Positions 61,431 to 64,000 of a stretch of 64,000 nucleotides of DNA are shown one piece after another. Each line of letters begins with the position of its first letter. Position 1 is the first letter of the stretch. A program made the position numbers and the translations under genes. Under the pieces are notes generated by a model. It searched no databases, was not told where the DNA came from, and saw only the letters and a program-made list of their open reading frames with translations. Origin of the DNA: a bacterium (GTDB taxonomy: Bacteria; BMS3Abin14); contig CP070719.1 in the NCBI GenBank assembly GCA_020350725.1, forward strand, positions 2,119,855 to 2,183,854. The letters are read 5' to 3'.

Positions 61431-62777
61431 ATGAAAGGCCTGCTTGAAAATGGATACAGACCGATCGATTCTTTACAGAAGAGTCCGGGCGGGAGGAGGT
61501 GGACCTTCACCGAGAAGATGCTCCTAGGCCTGAGTCCGCGTGAGTATCTCAACCAGGTTCTCCGCAATCCCCTGAACTGGGTGTTCGCCGCTGTCTTCGC
61601 TGTCGGTGTGCCCCTCATCCTCTATCGCTACCTGTTCGGGCTGGGAGCGGTGACGCACAGCTCGAACGATTACCCCTGGGGCCTCTTCCTCGGTTTCGGA
61701 CTCTTCGTCATGGTTCCTCTGTCCGCCTCCGGGTTCCTTCTCGGGACGACGGTAGAGCTGTTCGGGCGAAAGGATTTCAAGCCCATCGAGAGGCTGGCGC
61801 TTCTCAACGGCCTCCTGGGGTACTTCTTCGCAGTCGTCTATCTCATGGTCGACCTGGGTCAGCCCTGGCGCCTGCCCTATCCCATGTTCGTCTCGTGGGG
61901 GACGGCGGCCGTCCTCTTCCTGGTGGGCTGGCATGTCGCCACCTATCTCTCGGTCCAGATCATGGAAGTGTCCGAGTCGTTTTTCGAATGGGTCAACTGG
62001 CCCAATGCGAGGGCATATATCAAGAGGATCACCATCGGTCTGACGGTGGCCGGCATCATTCTGTCCACCCTCCACCAGGGAGCCTTGGGCGCCCTGTTCA
62101 CCTACGCTCCGGGGAAGGTCCATCCCCTCTGGTATTCGGAAAACTACCTGTGGATCTTCTACTTCTGCTCATCCGTCTTCGCCGGTCTGTGCATGGTGAT
62201 AGTGGTCAGCACGGTGGTGAAGAGGACCATGGCCTGGCGCTGCGACAGGAATTTCCTCGACAACCTGGACAGGATAACGCTGGGCCTGGCCAAAGGGGCC
62301 AGCATGGCCCTCGTTACCTATCTTGTCATCAAGCTGATCGGCATAGCCCATGACAATGAATGGGCCTATCTTGCCACCGGATGGGGACGGTGGTTCCTCC
62401 TCGAACTCCTCCTGGGAGTGATCACACCCATCATCCTGTTCTCGGTGGCGATCAGGCGGAACATGGTGGGCCTGATCCGGTTTACCGCCTTCCTGACGGT
62501 GCTCGGCATCGTTCTGAACCGCCTGAACACGGCTTTGATCGCCTTTAACTGGAACCTCTACCAGGAGATACCCCACCTGTTCGAGGCGATGATATCGGTC
62601 ACTCTTTTCTGCGTGTACCTCGTCACCTACCGCTTCATCCTCTACCGTCTGCCGGTCCTTTACGCCTGGCAGTCGGTTCCGGATGAGGTTTACGCGGTCG
62701 AACTGGAAAGGGGTTTGATACCTGGACAGGAGCTGGTGCCCGCGCCAGCCTATCAAAGGATCGAGGATTCGCCATAA
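61431..62777 (+). CDS. NrfD/HybB-family quinone-interacting membrane subunit
   Basis: 448 residues with about ten membrane helices, the long (HybB/HmcC) form of the PF14589/NrfD-type family. Typical segments: GLFLGFGLFVMVPLSASGFLLG, DLGQPWRLPYPMFVSWGT and STLHQGALGALFTYAPGKVHPLWYSENY. It exchanges electrons with menaquinone without cofactors of its own. Start at the ATG at 61431 (MKGLLENGYRP). The operon probably ends here at the hairpin at 62784-62819. Confidence 0.93.
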   Translation: MKGLLENGYRPIDSLQKSPGGRRWTFTEKMLLGLSPREYLNQVLRNPLNWVFAAVFAVGVPLILYRYLFGLGAVTHSSNDYPWGLFLGFGLFVMVPLSASGFLLGTTVELFGRKDFKPIERLALLNGLLGYFFAVVYLMVDLGQPWRLPYPMFVSWGTAAVLFLVGWHVATYLSVQIMEVSESFFEWVNWPNARAYIKRITIGLTVAGIILSTLHQGALGALFTYAPGKVHPLWYSENYLWIFYFCSSVFAGLCMVIVVSTVVKRTMAWRCDRNFLDNLDRITLGLAKGASMALVTYLVIKLIGIAHDNEWAYLATGWGRWFLLELLLGVITPIILFSVAIRRNMVGLIRFTAFLTVLGIVLNRLNTALIAFNWNLYQEIPHLFEAMISVTLFCVYLVTYRFILYRLPVLYAWQSVPDEVYAVELERGLIPGQELVPAPAYQRIEDSP

Positions 62778-62783
62778 GGGGGG

Positions 62784-62819
62784 CGGTGGGTCGGGAGATC
62801 TGCCTTTCCCGACCCACCG
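62784..62819. terminator. Hairpin after the NrfD gene
   Basis: CGGTGGGTCGGGA and TCCCGACCCACCG form a perfect 13-base stem with a ten-base loop, seven bases after the stop. There is no T run, so it may stabilise the 3' end or attenuate read-through to the sensor gene. Confidence 0.6.
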
Positions 62820-62898
62820 GCGAATTAAAGCAGCGGTTACCTGATCGGCGGATAACGGGTGTTCCGCCATTCGGGTAGAACCCGGCCAGAGGCGGCAG

Positions 62899-63756
62899 AT
62901 GACAGGGAGAAGGGGCATGTTCAACAACTTCGCGGGGAGGGCGATCGTGCCCGTGGCGATCACCATGACGGGCTTTGTGATCGTCTGTTCCATCATCCTG
63001 TACAACCTGATCAAGAAGGATCTTGTCAACGATACGATCTACCATGAGGCCAGCCTCGCCGACACCATCATCAAGGCCACCCGCTACGCGATGATCAAAT
63101 CGGATCGGGAGACCATCGACCAGATCGTCGTCAATATCGGACAGCAGGAAGGTGTCGAGTTTGTCCGCATCTTCACCTGTGGCGGCGTGATCATGATATC
63201 CTCCGATCCGGCAGAGCAGGAAGTCGCCCTGGGGGCCGGGAACGCGGGCTGCATCGGTTGTCACAGTGGCCCTGAGCCGGAAAACCACCTCGGTCCGCTG
63301 GAGAAGGCCCGGCAGTTCACCAATGCGGACGGTGAGAAGGTGATCGCGATCACAGCTCCCATATACAATGAGCCCGCTTGTTTCAACGGCGCCTGTCACT
63401 ACCATTCGCCGAGCCAGAAATTCCTCGGGATACTGGATATAGGTCTGTCCCAGCGGACCCTGGAAAACACCCTGGGCACCCTTCGACTCCAAATGATCGC
63501 CTTCTGCCTGATGATCCTGGTCCTGTCGGTGGGTGGAGTAAGTGCTCTGCTGAGGGTAAACGTCCTGTCTCCCATCAGGAGTTTGATGAGCTACGTGGGG
63601 GACGTGTCCCGGGGGCAGTTGGACCGAACGCCGCCGAGGGGGGTTGAGGAGGTCGAGTATCTCTCCAAGGCCTTCCTCGAGATGGCCAGGGACAGGAGCA
63701 GATGCGAAGAGGAGCTTGAGAAATATCGGCCAAAAGATGCTAATATGACTTCCTAG
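62899..63756 (+). CDS. Membrane sensor with periplasmic heme motifs and HAMP domain, no output domain
   Basis: TM1 about residues 15-36, periplasmic domain about 37-195, TM2 about 197-218, HAMP about 219-270, then it stops 15 residues later. The periplasmic domain contains CIGCH (near 118) and a CX4CH-type CFNGACH (near 162), like c-heme PAS-type sensors described in Geobacter. No kinase, methyl-accepting or cyclase domain follows. A start at residue 7 (MFNNFAG) is also possible. It may act through a separate partner, perhaps the gene that begins at 63824. Confidence 0.82.
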   Translation: MTGRRGMFNNFAGRAIVPVAITMTGFVIVCSIILYNLIKKDLVNDTIYHEASLADTIIKATRYAMIKSDRETIDQIVVNIGQQEGVEFVRIFTCGGVIMISSDPAEQEVALGAGNAGCIGCHSGPEPENHLGPLEKARQFTNADGEKVIAITAPIYNEPACFNGACHYHSPSQKFLGILDIGLSQRTLENTLGTLRLQMIAFCLMILVLSVGGVSALLRVNVLSPIRSLMSYVGDVSRGQLDRTPPRGVEEVEYLSKAFLEMARDRSRCEEELEKYRPKDANMTS

Positions 63757-63823
63757 GAGGAAAGGCCAGGATCAGGTGTCGCCCCCACGTGGATATGCGG
63801 AGGTGCTCACGTCGTAGCGACCG

Positions 63824-64000
63824 ATGCCGATGACCACTGTGAAGCCTCAGAACATCTCCCAGGAAGCCAACGGGGCGACGGCAGACCGTGATCGCCTTCG
63901 TCGGGAAACTCAGGAAAGGATCCGATTCCTCCGGCGCCAGCTCCGCATGGGTATGCTGGGAATGGTTATCTTCACCGCCCTCAGCGCCATTGCCATGCTC
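63824..64000 (+). CDS. N-terminus of a membrane protein (3' partial)
   Basis: An open frame from ATG 63824 (or 63830) runs to the window end without stop. It encodes about 40 hydrophilic, Arg/Gln-rich residues (RETQERIRFLRRQLR) and then the start of a membrane helix (MGMLGMVIFTALSAIAML). Too short to assign. It follows the heme sensor in the same direction and could be its signalling partner. Confidence 0.5.
   Translation, partial: MPMTTVKPQNISQEANGATADRDRLRRETQERIRFLRRQLRMGMLGMVIFTALSAIAML

Noticed and set aside
1-64000. tRNA, rRNA, insertion sequences, prophage or att sites
   Set aside because: I looked through the spacers on both strands and found no cloverleaf, rRNA-like segment, transposase or integrase.

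Overview
The window is about 64 kb of GC-rich bacterial chromosome that most resembles an anaerobic or facultatively anaerobic member of the Desulfobacterota (former Deltaproteobacteria). The evidence is: a translation block ffh-rpsP-rimM-trmD-rplS-rnhB-yraN in the order typical of that group; a ccsA-hemA-hemC-hemD-hemB block; rnfA-rnfB; many c-type cytochromes (heme motifs CXXCH) with an NrfD-type quinone-linked complex; two strong sigma-54 promoter matches and an NtrC-type activator; and an A/V-type ATPase. I see no tRNA, rRNA, CRISPR array, transposase or phage gene. Taxonomy is inferred from gene content only.

Layout. 1-6.4 kb: end of an M1/M28/PDZ peptidase, an L,D-transpeptidase lipoprotein, a small exported protein with a near-consensus promoter, and an M23 peptidase. 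6.5-13.6 kb (minus strand): comM/yifB, yraN, rnhB, rplS, trmD, rimM, rpsP and ffh. 13.8-20.5 kb (plus): rnfA, rnfB, ccsA, hemA, hemC, hemD, hemB. 20.6-33.5 kb (plus): ruvX, mltG, a TldD-type protease, an HD-GYP receptor, FecR-domain and TPR proteins, a HAD lipoprotein, an MFS transporter and four small conserved genes (DUF169, DUF554, a dimeric alpha-beta barrel protein, DUF2461). 33.8-35.8 kb: a divergent pair, DUF2156 and an aldo/keto-reductase-like protein.

36.1-45.5 kb (plus) is the most striking region. A PhnD-like binding lipoprotein, a histidine kinase with a CXXCH heme motif in its periplasmic domain, and an NtrC-family regulator are tightly coupled. They are followed by a textbook sigma-54 promoter with an upstream palindrome, and then by an outer-membrane barrel, a decaheme cytochrome and a 1008-residue lipoprotein cytochrome with at least 16 hemes. 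This looks like a regulated porin-cytochrome conduit. 45.8-47 kb holds a cupredoxin lipoprotein and an Asp/Arg-repeat exported protein. 47-58 kb (minus) is a complete A/V-type ATPase operon in the order H-I-kinase-K-E-C-F-A-B-D, with a soluble GAF histidine kinase translationally coupled to subunit I.

58.4-64 kb (plus): a second sigma-54 promoter, with two direct repeats upstream, precedes two paralogous small membrane proteins, a receiver domain lacking its phospho-acceptor Asp, a 61-residue membrane protein, a pentaheme cytochrome, a Tat-exported Fe-S protein and an NrfD/HybB-type membrane subunit. A membrane sensor with heme motifs but no output domain follows, then a truncated gene. My working model is that the 58-63 kb complex links the quinone pool to periplasmic cytochromes and the 40-45 kb cluster carries electrons across the outer membrane, with both under sigma-54 control.

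Across the window, many spacers carry short degenerate word-like tandem repeats of several families. One of them supplies the C-terminus of YraN, and others sit inside the ATPase operon.
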